64,000 bases of DNA from CAVYUC01 sp963783085 (GTDB lineage Bacteria > Bacteroidota > Bacteroidia > Bacteroidales > Prolixibacteraceae). The position numbers and the translations under genes were made by a program. This document shows, piece by piece, positions 9,541 through 16,822 of this stretch. Each line of letters starts with the position of its first letter. Position 1 is the first letter of the stretch. Below the pieces are notes generated by a model, which saw only the letters and a program-made list of their open reading frames with translations, did not search any database and was not told the origin of the DNA. The stretch spans positions 310,001 through 374,000 of the forward strand of contig CAWAMJ010000008.1 of the NCBI GenBank assembly GCA_963783085.1. Reading direction: 5' to 3'.

Positions 9541-10005
9541 TTATTGGTTTATCGTTTTAAAAATCTGGTTGCTGTGATCCTTTGTTTTTACTTTTTCAAA
9601 GATTTCACGGATGATTCCGTTTTCATCGATCACAAAAGTGGTGCGCAATACACCCATGTATTTTTTACCATACATGCTTTTTTCGCCCCAGGCGCCGTAA
9701 TCCTCCAAAATCTTTTTATCAGGATCGGCAATTAAATTAAAATGCAGGTTAAATTTATCGCTGAATTTTTTGTGCGATTCCACGCTGTCCGGACTTACGC
9801 CAACCACTTCATATCCCCTTTCGATCCACGAACCGTAATTTTCATTTAAATTACAAGCTTCTGCCGTACAGCCGGGAGTGTTGTCTTTTGGATAAAAATA
9901 CAGAATCAGTTTCTTTCCCGCGAAATTTTCCATGCTTACTTTTTCGCCAAATTGGTTACTCCCTTCAAACCGAGGGGCTTTGTCTCCAACTTTCAGTTTC
10001 GTCAT
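9541..10005 (-). CDS. bcp: Thioredoxin-dependent peroxiredoxin (Bcp/PrxQ)
   Basis: Reduces hydrogen and alkyl peroxides using thioredoxin. The thioredoxin-fold core YFYPKDNTPGCTAEACNL holds the peroxidatic Cys46 and resolving Cys51 spaced as in the atypical 2-Cys Bcp class. The Arg of the LRTTFVID region is present. It has 154 residues, the usual length. It is the promoter-proximal gene of a bcp-recA unit; a TATATTTG -7 box lies about 26 bases upstream. Pairing peroxide removal with DNA repair is a sensible context. Confidence 0.95.
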   Translation of the reverse strand: MTKLKVGDKAPRFEGSNQFGEKVSMENFAGKKLILYFYPKDNTPGCTAEACNLNENYGSWIERGYEVVGVSPDSVESHKKFSDKFNLHFNLIADPDKKILEDYGAWGEKSMYGKKYMGVLRTTFVIDENGIIREIFEKVKTKDHSNQIFKTINQ

Positions 10006-10030
10006 ATAAATCCTCGTTTTTAAAGTTTTA

Positions 10031-10059
10031 CAAATATACGTTATTTAATGATAAAACTC
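10031..10059 (-). promoter_or_regulatory. Candidate promoter of bcp-recA
   Basis: On the minus strand TATATTTG (10038-10031) matches the Bacteroidota -7 consensus TAnnTTTG; a T-rich patch TTTTATC lies about 18 bases upstream in place of the -33 TTTG. The bcp ATG follows 25 bases downstream. The -33 element is weak, so this is a moderate call. Confidence 0.5.
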
Positions 10060-10160
10060 AGGCTGCTGTTCCTTACTGCGGCCACATCAGGATGCCTGAT
10101 TATTTACTGCTTCGCACAAATTTTATAACTTTACCATTTAAAGAAATTACAACATTTAAA

Positions 10161-11474
10161 ATGCTGAAGATAAAAACAATTGTATTTCGAACACTGTTTT
10201 TTTGCCTTTTGTTTTCGGGAAGCCAATTCGCGCTCGCAGGAAACCAGGATTCGCTGAAATTAAAGGCGACACAGCTTTTTGACGAAGGAAAATACAATCA
10301 GGTGCTACCTTTGTTCAGGGAACTTTTGGATACAAACCCGGACGATACCATGTTAAATTTTTATTATGGCGCCAGCCGGACGGAAACCGGTCATTTTGCC
10401 GAAGGAGATATCGGCGCGTTAAAAAAAGCTGCCGATGGGTTAACGCCTGCAAAAGTGTATTATTACCTCGGAATTCAGTATCAGGCCAGGGAGCAATGGG
10501 AACAGGCGCTACGTTATTATAACCAGTTCAGGCTAAAAGCGTCCGATCGGGAAAAGACCGGTTTGAACCTTCCGGATAAAATTCAGCAGTGCTTCAATCA
10601 CGAAAATCCATATTCGGATATCATTGGAAACCGGAAAACCGCAAAAAATGAAACCACCACCGATTCAACTTCCGCCGGTAACGAGGCCAACAGACGAATC
10701 GAAGTTGGCATGCCCATCAAATTCAGGGTGAACAGCAACATTATCTATTTAAGCACTACGCAATTCATCACCGACAAAGGAAAATCAAGTTTTTTAAAAG
10801 CACAGGCGCTGCAAAACGAACTCGATTTTAATTTGAAAAAGATGAATGAATTGCGGGAGGAATACCGCAAAGTTTCAGATGAAAACGAAAAAAACGTCCT
10901 GGGAAATAAAATCATTACCCTTGAAAATGAAACTTACGCGTTAAAAGAAGAAGTGAGTCAGCTTCTGATTCAATCTGCAAATTCAGAAAATGAATACTGG
11001 CAGAATGCCGGTCAGGCTGAAATTGAAAAATTAAAAGCTGAAAATGAAAAGCTTGCAGCTTCGCAGATAAAACCGGCGGCAGAAGAGAACAATAAAATAT
11101 TGCCTGCGGATACTACTCCAATTATTGATCCGAATATTTTGCTGGAATCGGCTGAGAATGCCGCCCGTGCCGGAATTCAGAAAGAAGATGATGATTTGGT
11201 GTACAAAATACAAATCGGCGCATACAGTAAAAAGCTCCCGCCGTATGTGGATCGGTTGTTTAAAAAATTATCGCTTATTCGCAAAATTGACAGCTACACC
11301 GACGAAAATGGCGTGGTGGTTTATACTACGGGAAACCTTAGGAACCTGGAAGATGCCTTCAAAATGAGGGAGCAGGTGCGGCAGGAAGGTATAGAAGATG
11401 CATTCGTTGTGCCTTATTTTAACGGAAAAAGAATAACTTTGGAACAAGCTAAAAAAATTGAAGCTGAGCTATGA
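10161..11474 (+). CDS. SPOR-domain protein with TPR-like region
   Basis: 437-residue exported protein. A signal peptide (residues 1-26, ending ALA) is followed by TPR-like helices (about 30-150: LFDEGKYNQVLPLFRELL, LNFYYGASRTETG, YYYLGIQYQ). A low-complexity linker and a coiled coil (about 215-320, rich in E/K/N) come next. The C-terminal SPOR domain (about 350-430) begins with VYKIQIGAYSK and binds denuded peptidoglycan in its family. I start at the ATG at 10161 because it places the signal peptide at the N terminus; the frame is open further upstream but that part overlaps bcp and looks noncoding. The stop overlaps the clpS start (ATGA). A wall or division role is inferred. Confidence 0.82.
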   Translation: MLKIKTIVFRTLFFCLLFSGSQFALAGNQDSLKLKATQLFDEGKYNQVLPLFRELLDTNPDDTMLNFYYGASRTETGHFAEGDIGALKKAADGLTPAKVYYYLGIQYQAREQWEQALRYYNQFRLKASDREKTGLNLPDKIQQCFNHENPYSDIIGNRKTAKNETTTDSTSAGNEANRRIEVGMPIKFRVNSNIIYLSTTQFITDKGKSSFLKAQALQNELDFNLKKMNELREEYRKVSDENEKNVLGNKIITLENETYALKEEVSQLLIQSANSENEYWQNAGQAEIEKLKAENEKLAASQIKPAAEENNKILPADTTPIIDPNILLESAENAARAGIQKEDDDLVYKIQIGAYSKKLPPYVDRLFKKLSLIRKIDSYTDENGVVVYTTGNLRNLEDAFKMREQVRQEGIEDAFVVPYFNGKRITLEQAKKIEAEL

Positions 11475-11749
11475 CTTCAAAGGAGACAAAACAAAGTCCT
11501 GCCGAAAATGCAAAAAAGAATATTTCGAATGAATATTCGCTGATTTTGCACAACGATGATGTCCACACGTTCGATTATGTAATTGAAGCTTTAATCGACG
11601 TTTGCGGCCATGAATATGAACAAGCGGCACAATGTACATTGATTGTACACCATAAGGGGAAATGCGACATAAAAAAAGGCAGCTTCGGAAAACTGAAAAG
11701 CATGAAAGATGCACTCATCAACCGCGAATTGAGTGCGACCATTGACTAA
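11471..11749 (+). CDS. clpS: ATP-dependent Clp protease adaptor ClpS
   Basis: Adaptor that delivers N-degron substrates to ClpAP. The 92-residue protein has a flexible N-terminal arm (about 1-25) and the ClpS core SLILHNDDVHTFDYVIEALIDVCGHEYEQAAQ, whose Asn-Asp-Asp and the later HHKGKCDI region form the N-end residue pocket. The start overlaps the preceding stop by 4 bases (ATGA), so translation is coupled to the SPOR protein. No clpA is in the window. Confidence 0.93.
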   Translation: MTSKETKQSPAENAKKNISNEYSLILHNDDVHTFDYVIEALIDVCGHEYEQAAQCTLIVHHKGKCDIKKGSFGKLKSMKDALINRELSATID

Positions 11750-11766
11750 TATTTAAACTGCATACC

Positions 11767-12240
11767 ATGACCATCTTTGTCATCATCCTGCTTATTTTGC
11801 TGGGTCTGTTACTTTTACTGATTGAATTTGCAGTGATTCCGGGTGTCACCATTGCCGGAATCGGAGGTTTTGTTCTGCTGGGTTTAGCCGTATACATTGC
11901 TTTTTCCAAATTTGGAACGACCGTCGGTTTCCTGACGCTGGCTTTCGTGATGTTTGCTTCGCCCACACTGATTTATTATTTCTTCAAATCGAAATCGGGC
12001 AATAAAATGATTCTGAAATCGAGTATTCCTGGAAAAGTTGAAACTGTAGACAGTACAAAAATTATGATTGGCGATACCGGAAAAACCATCGGACGACTTG
12101 CTCCCGGAGGGAAAGTGCGTGTAAATGGCGAAGTTACGGAAGCACAATCGACCGGCGCTTTTATCGACCACAATACAGAAATTAAAGTGATAAAAATATT
12201 AACCAACAAAATCATTGTAGAACCTTTAAATAAAAATTAA
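11767..12240 (+). CDS. NfeD family membrane protein
   Basis: 157 residues: two or three hydrophobic helices (about 2-22, 25-47, 52-72), then a C-terminal OB-fold domain with [20 protein letters not shown] and [15 protein letters not shown], the signature of short NfeD proteins. The family works with flotillin-like proteins in membrane microdomains. A flotillin gene starts one base after its stop, which strongly supports the call. The serine-protease domain of long NfeD is absent. Confidence 0.9.
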   Translation: MTIFVIILLILLGLLLLLIEFAVIPGVTIAGIGGFVLLGLAVYIAFSKFGTTVGFLTLAFVMFASPTLIYYFFKSKSGNKMILKSSIPGKVETVDSTKIMIGDTGKTIGRLAPGGKVRVNGEVTEAQSTGAFIDHNTEIKVIKILTNKIIVEPLNKN

Positions 12241-12241
12241 A

Positions 12242-13222
12242 ATGATTGAAACTATCGGAGTTTGGGGATTGATAATCGGAGTAGTTGTATTACTGTTTAT
12301 CATTTTGTATTTCATTCCAATCGGGCTATGGTTTTCAGCCCTTGTTTCAGGGGTAAGGATCTCACTGTTGCAGTTATTTCTCATGCGTTTCCGCAAAGTT
12401 CCGCCGGGTGTAATTGTCCGTGCTTTGATTGAAGGGACAAAAGCGGATGTTAAATTAAGCCGCGATGCGCTGGAAGCACATTATTTGGCAGGCGGACATG
12501 TTGCCCGGGTGGTTCATGCACTGGTATCGGCTGCAAAAGCAAACATCGAGCTGCCGTTTAACATGGCCACTGCCATTGACCTGGCTGGCCGCGATGTTTT
12601 TGAAGCCGTTCAGATGTCGGTTAACCCGAAAGTAATTAACACGCCTCCGGTGACGGCCGTTTCAAAAGACGGAATCCAGCTGATAGCAAAAGCTCGGGTT
12701 ACTGTGCGGGCAAATATCAAACAGCTGGTGGGAGGCGCCGGCGAAGAAACGGTTCTGGCACGTGTTGGCGAAGGAATTGTTTCCAGTATCGGTTCGTCGC
12801 ATTCCCACAAGGCGGTGCTCGAAAATCCGGATTTTATTTCGCGGGTGGTACTTGAAAAGGGACTGGATGCGGGGACTGCATTTGAAATCCTGTCCATTGA
12901 TATAGCAGATATTGATATCGGTAAAAATATTGGCGCCGTTCTGCAAATGGATCAGGCCGAAGCCGATAAAAATATTGCGCAGGCAAAAGCCGAGGAACGG
13001 CGGGCCATGGCCATTGCACTCGAGCAGGAAATGCGGGCAAAAGCGCAGGAAGCCCGTGCAAAAGTAATTGAAGCCGAAGTACAGATTCCGCTGGCCATTT
13101 CCGAAGCTTTCAACAAAGGGAATCTGGGTGTGATGGATTACATGCGGTACAAAAATATTATGGCCGATACAGCCATGCGCGATTCCATTGCAGGCGAAGA
13201 TGAAAAGAGAAACGACGAGTAA
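12242..13222 (+). CDS. floA: Flotillin-like protein FloA
   Basis: 326-residue scaffold of functional membrane microdomains (UPF0365 family; B. subtilis FloA has 331 residues). A membrane-inserting N terminus (residues 6-30), [20 protein letters not shown], the SPFH/PHB region with [20 protein letters not shown], and an Ala/Glu-rich coiled coil (about 240-290: [20 protein letters not shown]) follow in order. It is the last gene of the SPOR-clpS-nfeD-floA run, one base after nfeD. Confidence 0.95.
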   Translation: MIETIGVWGLIIGVVVLLFIILYFIPIGLWFSALVSGVRISLLQLFLMRFRKVPPGVIVRALIEGTKADVKLSRDALEAHYLAGGHVARVVHALVSAAKANIELPFNMATAIDLAGRDVFEAVQMSVNPKVINTPPVTAVSKDGIQLIAKARVTVRANIKQLVGGAGEETVLARVGEGIVSSIGSSHSHKAVLENPDFISRVVLEKGLDAGTAFEILSIDIADIDIGKNIGAVLQMDQAEADKNIAQAKAEERRAMAIALEQEMRAKAQEARAKVIEAEVQIPLAISEAFNKGNLGVMDYMRYKNIMADTAMRDSIAGEDEKRNDE

Positions 13223-13353
13223 GAAACGCCTTTTCGATAACCTGTTCCAATGTCGTAACCCGCTGAAGGCCTGACCGAATTAACATTAAGTTAAGATGTG
13301 CTGCTAAATATGTTTTTTAACATTGTCTTAACCTGTCTTCGCGATTGACGCTT

Positions 13354-13449
13354 TATCTTTGTCGCAAGTTTTAGTTCATAGGTTTAGGTTTGATTAGTTT
13401 TATTGGTTTAGTTAGATGAAAAGGATGGGTGCTGACCCGTCCTTTTTTA
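13354..13449 (+). ncRNA. Candidate small RNA (promoter box to terminator)
   Basis: A -7 box TATCTTTG (13354-13361) is followed after about 60 bases by a strong intrinsic terminator (13421-13447). Transcription from about 13368 would give an RNA near 80 nt: a T/G-rich, C-poor 5' part with repeated TTTAGGTTT / GGTTTAG words, then the hairpin. No reading frame of interest lies inside. The -33 element is not convincing. The word GGTTTAGTTAGA directly before the hairpin also precedes the terminator upstream of mscS at 39.3 kb. Confidence 0.45.
13421..13447 (+). terminator. Intrinsic terminator
   Basis: AAGGATGGGT pairs with ACCCGTCCTT (one G-U) around GCTG, followed by a T run. It could end the candidate small RNA or the floA transcript. 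Confidence 0.75.
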
Positions 13450-13705
13450 TTTTGAGCTTATCTAAAAAAGAGAAAGAAAAATGGCTCACATTAAAAAGTT
13501 GTGGAGAAATAAAATTGATTGCCAGATGAAAAGATTGAAAATTCCCATCTCTGCAATATTCTGCCGGAGGCCTTCATCTTTGCCTTGGAATGTGTTTAAC
13601 GTGCATTGGATTTTCTACTTAATTGAAGAACATCGATCAACGATTTTAGATTGCAGAAGTCAACTCCCGGGAGCATCAAAATTGTTCTAAAATCTAATAT
13701 TTAGT

Positions 13706-13795
13706 TAACGCTGACATGTCTTACGACGATGTCAGGTTCCGGGAAAAACCAACGAAGCATAAACTTGTCAGCGTCCGCAGTACCTGACAACGTTA
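13706..13795. repeat. Dispersed CTGACA palindrome (copy related to the 49.3-kb array)
   Basis: Begins TAACGCTGACA and ends CCTGACAACGTTA, so the ends are inverted repeats (TAACG / CGTTA). Inside are ATGTCAGGTTCCG and CTTGTCAGCGTCCGC. The words GTCAGG, GACAAGT and CTGACAGCGT also form the 123-bp tandem array at 49321-49611. A nonautonomous palindromic family is the likeliest reading. Confidence 0.6.
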
Positions 13796-13851
13796 CGGAG
13801 GTTGAATTTAAAGGCCTTATACTTTCCTTCCCTTTCTCACTAATGTTTTAT

Positions 13852-13909
13852 TTCGATTCGGGGCCTGGTTAAAAAAGGCCACTCCCGAGCCCCTGTCCGC
13901 AGAATCGAA
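13852..13909. repeat. Compound GC-rich palindrome
   Basis: Outer stem TTCGATTC (13852-13859) with GAATCGAA (13902-13909), middle stem GGGGC (13860-13864) with GCCCC (13889-13893), and an inner GGCC..GGCC pair. The GC content stands out from the AT-rich surroundings and continues to about 13935. It could be an RNA fold, a cruciform or a mobile-element end. I do not recognise it. Confidence 0.5.
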
Positions 13910-14027
13910 GCGCGGCCCCGGGCGGTGAGCCGGAAAACAAATGATGTTGGTGCTAAAAAATTACGGCTGCTTGAAGAGGCATGACGAATCCAACGGCTTT
14001 CGCTCCACAAAAAATTAAACTGAACCA

Positions 14028-14783
14028 TTACACTTTCCAACCGTTTTCAGGATATTCAATATCTACCAAAAACAAACCGTGTGCAGGGGCCGAAGCTCCG
14101 GCAGCGCCACGGTACTTTTTTTCAATAATTTTTCGGAATTCGTCAACAGTTCGTTTTCTCTTTCCAACCTCGAGTAACGTTCCAACAATGGCGCGAACCA
14201 TGTTTCGCAGAAACCGGTCGGCTTTTATGATGAAGATGAGTTTATCTTCTTCCTGTTTCCATTCAGCCTGCAAAATTTTACAGCGGTTGGTTTTTACTTC
14301 GGTATGTAACCGGCTGAAACTGGTAAAATCATCGTATTCGAATAAAATCGTTGCCGCTTCGTTCATTTTTTCAACATCGAGACTGCCGGTGTGGCGGTAT
14401 GCAGTTTCCAGCGAAAAAGGGTCTTTTTCCGTAGAAATAACATAATTGTATGTGCGTGAAACAGCGCTGAACCGCGCATGAAAATCCGGAGATACTTTTT
14501 GGATTTTCTGAACGGCGATGTCATTCGGCAGAAAATTATTTAGCTTAAAAACCAGGTTCCCTTTGTCAAGCTCTTCATCAGCCGAATCGAAATGAAGCAC
14601 AAAAAAAGAAGCGTGAACACCAGTGTCAGTCCTCCCCGCCCCTGTCACAGAAATTTTCTCCCGAAGTAATGTCGACAACGTTTTTTCCATCACTTCCTGC
14701 ACGGTAACGGCATTGGGCTGAACCTGCCAGCCGTGGTAATTGGTGCCTTTGTAACTAAGTTGTAAAAAGTAGCGTTGAGCCAT
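14028..14783 (-). CDS. truA: tRNA pseudouridine synthase A
   Basis: Isomerises uridines 38-40 in the anticodon stem of tRNAs. The catalytic Asp53 lies in GAGRTDTGVHA (residues 48-58). The N-terminal YFLQLSYKGTNYHGWQ and the C-terminal FLRNMVRAIVGTLLEVGKR and PAHGLFLVDIEYPE are typical. Its 251 residues are the usual length. The start ATG at 14783 gives MAQRYFLQLSY. A decayed transposase lies directly upstream. Confidence 0.95.
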   Translation of the reverse strand: MAQRYFLQLSYKGTNYHGWQVQPNAVTVQEVMEKTLSTLLREKISVTGAGRTDTGVHASFFVLHFDSADEELDKGNLVFKLNNFLPNDIAVQKIQKVSPDFHARFSAVSRTYNYVISTEKDPFSLETAYRHTGSLDVEKMNEAATILFEYDDFTSFSRLHTEVKTNRCKILQAEWKQEEDKLIFIIKADRFLRNMVRAIVGTLLEVGKRKRTVDEFRKIIEKKYRGAAGASAPAHGLFLVDIEYPENGWKV

Positions 14784-14814
14784 TGTAATTGCTGCTTATG
14801 GCAAAGTAACTACT

Positions 14815-15160
14815 TTATTGGTGAAATTCAACGGGTATGTATAATAACCATTCTCTGCGGCTTTCAGAAATTTCGCCAATTAGTTTTACTATTGATTTGG
14901 CTGTAAATGATTTGGCTGTAAACTTTTTAAAATCCCTGATGATATCGCTTAGTTTGAAACCGCCATTTGCCTGGCATACCAGATGGATATGGTTCGGCAT
15001 TAAACACCATGCAGAAACGGTGAGGCCTTTATTCTGAACATAATAGTTAAGTGAATTAACAATTTCAATTCTTTACTCTTTGCGGGTAAAAACATCCACC
15101 CAGTCTGTTACGGTCGCTTTTAATCCTCTGTATTTTTTTGAAGCACCAAACTTATGTTTT
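14815..15160 (-). pseudogene. IS200-like (REP-associated, Y1) transposase remnant
   Basis: Read on the minus strand the region encodes KFGASKKYRGLKATVTDWV..., then an in-frame TAA after FTRKE, then ...LNYYVQNKGLTVSAWCLMPNHIHLVCQ and DIIRDFKKFTAKS. The His-hydrophobe-His HUH motif is in MPNHIHLV. This is the RAYT / Y1_Tnp family of single-strand transposases. It is dead three ways: no start codon at the 5' end (the frame runs into the stop of the upstream gene), the internal TAA (probably a former Tyr codon), and a C terminus cut off after YIPVEFHQ, before the part that holds the catalytic tyrosine. The part from 15000 downward could still be translated as a fragment. Confidence 0.8.
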
Positions 15161-16822
15161 ATTGAACATCCTTACCATCGTTGCCATTAGCGTTAAAATA
15201 CCGGCAAAAATGGCGGTGACTTTCTCGATGGAATAGCCTTGAGAAATGAAAATAAAAGCTGCTAAAATCACCAAAACAATAACAATCGGGAAACGCAGGT
15301 TGTGCCACATGCCGGTTAACGACATGCTGCGTTCGAGCGCTTTCTTTTCGCCTGTGCCTACCGTATTATTAATGAAATATTCGAAACCGGACGAATAAAT
15401 TTTGAGGTATTGGCCGGAAACAATCAAATCTTTATTTAGCAACTGGTTAATCATTTTCTTGTTCTTCAGGTTGATCAATCCGTCTTCTGCCAAATCGTAC
15501 AGCACCAGTTTTTCGTTCCGGCAAAGGTTGCTCCAGATGTGCAAATAAAACAGTTTTTTTCTGGAATGCTGCTCAATCTCGTTCTTCATTTGATCCCGAT
15601 CGAGTTCAGGAATATAATACCGGTCGAATTCTTTCAATACAATCTCCCAGCTTCGTTTTAACCTGAAAATTTGCGTCTTTGCATCGTCTTCCACTTTGTT
15701 TTCGCGGATGTAATCTTCGAAATATTCATGTATATATTCCACCTCAAATGGAATAACAACGATGACTTTACCGGCTGCCTTCTGGATTAAATCCAGAAGG
15801 CGGGATAGCAACTGTTCCTGCTTATCAATTTTAAACAGCGATAATTCGATTCCTGAAATCCAAAAGATTGCATGTTTATCCTTTATAATATCGCCAGGGC
15901 GGAAATCGTTGTTCAACAATTCATTGGCAGGCAACAAAACCAGCGATTTTTCCTGCCCGGTTCCGGAAGTATTGCTGCGCAGGTTCCTGATTTTTTCAAT
16001 GGCCAGCTGTTCCAACTTTCTTTCATTAAACGAATTCACCAAAATCCGGCGCAAACTTTCATCTTTAATCAGTTCATCCAGGTTTTTGGATTCAATTTTT
16101 TTCCATTTGTATTGTTTCGTATAAAAAATATATTCATTAACATAACCAAGTACAAACCACACCAACAATAGAATGATTATCGCAGGGATGATAAACACCA
16201 GCCAGCTCGCCCAAACAGAAGGTTCAGTTTTCATTTGAACCGACACAAACCCATCGGCGCCAGGCAGCGAATAGACCAGCTTCTTTTCGCCGTCGATCAT
16301 TCTCCATTCGCAATGAAAACTACGGTCTTTCAAATAAGCCATTAATCCGTCCTCTTCGGTAATTGGGTCGGAAAGCAAACCATATATACGGTCGGCGGCA
16401 GTAGGTAAACTATCGTTTGAAGCGCAGTTATCACCCAGGCCACCGGAATTTTGCGGATAGGTGATCACCATGCCGTCGATTCCGTTTCCCTGAATCCGGC
16501 CAACCCAGCTGGCAGTATCATTTTGAAGTTCATGTGCCAGCGACAAGTTTTCAACTGCCATTTGGTTCATCTGTGCGCGACGCCAAATTTCTTCTTCCTG
16601 TAAATTAACAACCCGGTAGAATTGCAGAACCGGAATCAGCGACAACGAGAGTAACCAAATAAACATCAGCATGTTAAACATGTTCCGTATATTCTTTTCC
16701 CGGATATCGAACAACTGCTTTTTTGTGTGCCGCTTTTCACCAATTCGAAATGGCAAGTACGGATAACCCGCCAGTACTGCAGCTATTGGCCGGTATTTCA
16801 AGCCATTTTTTATCCGTTGCAT
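15152..16822 (-). CDS. Giant membrane protein, C-terminal part in shifted frame (unknown function)
   Basis: 556-residue frame that continues the gene above it in the other frame. It shows a membrane helix (about residues 48-70), a periplasmic domain of about 130 residues, a second helix (about 208-230), then a cytosolic domain. That domain has an NTPase-like strand pattern (SLVLLPANELL, AIFWISGIELSLF, KVIVVIPFEVEYI) but no P-loop. It also has a winged-helix-like part (HIWSNLCRNEKLVLYDLAEDG through LKIYSSGFEYFINN), a pattern seen after STAND/AAA-type ATPases. Two C-terminal helices end the protein. Its own ATG at 16822 has no ribosome site and lies inside the upstream gene, so separate translation is doubtful. 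Function not recognised. Confidence 0.6.
   Translation of the reverse strand: MQRIKNGLKYRPIAAVLAGYPYLPFRIGEKRHTKKQLFDIREKNIRNMFNMLMFIWLLSLSLIPVLQFYRVVNLQEEEIWRRAQMNQMAVENLSLAHELQNDTASWVGRIQGNGIDGMVITYPQNSGGLGDNCASNDSLPTAADRIYGLLSDPITEEDGLMAYLKDRSFHCEWRMIDGEKKLVYSLPGADGFVSVQMKTEPSVWASWLVFIIPAIIILLLVWFVLGYVNEYIFYTKQYKWKKIESKNLDELIKDESLRRILVNSFNERKLEQLAIEKIRNLRSNTSGTGQEKSLVLLPANELLNNDFRPGDIIKDKHAIFWISGIELSLFKIDKQEQLLSRLLDLIQKAAGKVIVVIPFEVEYIHEYFEDYIRENKVEDDAKTQIFRLKRSWEIVLKEFDRYYIPELDRDQMKNEIEQHSRKKLFYLHIWSNLCRNEKLVLYDLAEDGLINLKNKKMINQLLNKDLIVSGQYLKIYSSGFEYFINNTVGTGEKKALERSMSLTGMWHNLRFPIVIVLVILAAFIFISQGYSIEKVTAIFAGILTLMATMVRMFNKT

Larger units (their letters stand above)
13223..14027. other. Long intergenic region: candidate small RNA and two palindromic elements
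   Basis: An 805-base gap between floA and truA. In order it holds a -7 box and terminator that bracket a possible small RNA (13354-13449), an AT-rich part with no convincing gene (an open frame at 13481-13690 has no family resemblance), a 90-bp dispersed palindrome (13706-13795), and a GC-rich compound palindrome (13852-13909). It is the second most repeat-rich gap in the window. Confidence 0.7.

Noticed and set aside
13481..13690. 69-codon open frame after the small RNA candidate
   Set aside because: No family resemblance, odd composition (Arg, Ser, Trp, Cys scattered), no ribosome site, and it lies in a repeat-rich gap.
13840..14040. 66-codon minus-strand open frame across the GC-rich palindrome
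   Set aside because: Its coding potential comes from the palindrome itself, it overlaps the end of truA, and it resembles no protein I know.
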